This document shows, in pieces, positions 7,909 through 8,352 of a stretch of 8,352 nucleotides of DNA. Under the pieces are notes generated by a model. That model worked only from the letters and a program-made list of their open reading frames with translations. It did no database searches and was not told where the DNA came from. The stretch is taken from the NCBI GenBank assembly GCA_003133185.1, contig PKWF01000234.1, forward strand, positions 1,814-10,165, in the 5' to 3' direction. Every line of letters starts with the position of its first letter. Within the stretch, counting starts at the first letter, position 1. The DNA is from Vulcanimicrobiota bacterium (lineage in GTDB: Bacteria; Vulcanimicrobiota; Vulcanimicrobiia; Vulcanimicrobiales; Vulcanimicrobiaceae). The position numbers and the translations under genes were made by a program.

Positions 7909-8352
7909 ATGCTCGACATCGCCAGCGGCGCAGTACGCGCCTATTACTTGTTTGACGTCGCCGACACCATCGATCTGGGTAAGACCAGCGCCCTCGGCGT
8001 CGAGAGCCGCGCCCCTGCCGCGCTTCCGCTGCGCTTGCACGCGCCCCCATATCTTCAGTTTCCGGTCCCGCCGCTCGTCGCGAACTTGCCGGAGGCCGAT
8101 TTCGACGGGCTGCGTTGCTCCGTACGGCTGAAGATGTACGACTACGGCGTCGTTTCGCTGCGATTGAGTTTTTCTGCCGCCGGCACGTGGAACGACCTTC
8201 TGTCGACCGTCGAGCGCGCGCGCAGCGACGAGTCGATCGCGCGGTTCGCCGAATCGACCGCCGGGCGCATTTGCGACCAGTACGCCCAGGCCCTGGACGA
8301 CCGTCACGCCGCCCTGATTGAAGATTATCTCATCATCGAGATCGATCGTTTC
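7909..8352 (+). CDS. Uncharacterised protein, 3' end beyond the window
   Basis: An open frame of 148 codons that continues past the right edge. The ATG at 7909 is the first start after an in-frame TAA at 7894-7896, so the 5' end is firm. A modest AAGG/GGCGG ribosome site lies 5-10 nt upstream. I do not recognise the family with certainty. The product opens [15 protein letters not shown] (9-23), has a proline-rich [12 protein letters not shown] stretch (45-56), a strand pair [11 protein letters not shown] (76-86), and a helical part with E-D-Y-L-I-I-E-I-D at 138-146. No signal peptide or membrane segment is seen, so it is probably a soluble cytosolic protein so far as it is visible. Codon use (GC-rich third positions) matches the neighbouring genes, which supports a real gene. 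It is divergent from clpB. Confidence 0.8.
   Translation, partial: MLDIASGAVRAYYLFDVADTIDLGKTSALGVESRAPAALPLRLHAPPYLQFPVPPLVANLPEADFDGLRCSVRLKMYDYGVVSLRLSFSAAGTWNDLLSTVERARSDESIARFAESTAGRICDQYAQALDDRHAALIEDYLIIEIDRF

Noticed and set aside
7800..7919. N-terminal extension of ClpB by 40 residues to an upstream start at 7919
   Set aside because: The added residues do not resemble any ClpB N-terminus, the region holds the promoter-like TATAAT, and it would overlap the divergent gene start. The family N-terminus fits the ATG at 7799.

Overview
The window is a compact stretch of bacterial chromosome, GC-rich by eye, with seven protein genes and almost no non-coding DNA. No RNA gene, insertion sequence, prophage, CRISPR array or long repeat is visible. 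Gene content (TypA/BipA, ClpB, an S9 peptidase, a RimJ/RimL-type acetyltransferase) is general bacterial housekeeping. It does not fix the phylum. A soil-type lineage such as Candidatus Eremiobacterota would fit the style of the proteins, but that is a weak guess.

Layout, left to right. A short HicB-like gene (34-243, +) has a reading frame open to the left edge. It meets tail to tail, with a 2-nt gap, a two-gene minus-strand unit: a GNAT acetyltransferase (1120-527) followed by a 94-residue conserved hypothetical protein (530-246). These two are joined by a GTGA start/stop overlap. A 38-bp divergent gap separates the acetyltransferase from typA (1159-2982, +), a full-length translational GTPase gene. 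typA meets the next unit tail to tail with a 4-nt overlap, in which one CTAG palindrome supplies the TAG stop of both genes. That unit runs on the minus strand: clpB (7799-5172), then an S9-family prolyl oligopeptidase-type enzyme (5162-2979) starting 9 nt after the clpB stop and in the same frame. A 109-bp divergent spacer with a symmetric -10-like element separates clpB from an unrecognised gene (7909 onward, +) that runs off the right edge.

Two functional themes can be suggested. ClpB is a cytosolic disaggregase and TypA a stress-linked ribosome-associated GTPase, both common in stress responses, though they sit in separate transcription units here. The clpB-peptidase arrangement is the most notable local pairing, because the peptidase has a weak N-terminal export-like segment while ClpB works in the cytosol. 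I see no convincing new multi-gene system. The observations worth following are gene-organisation details: shared stop codons, hairpins or no spacer between convergent genes, a probable near-leaderless clpB transcript, and two uncharacterised proteins.
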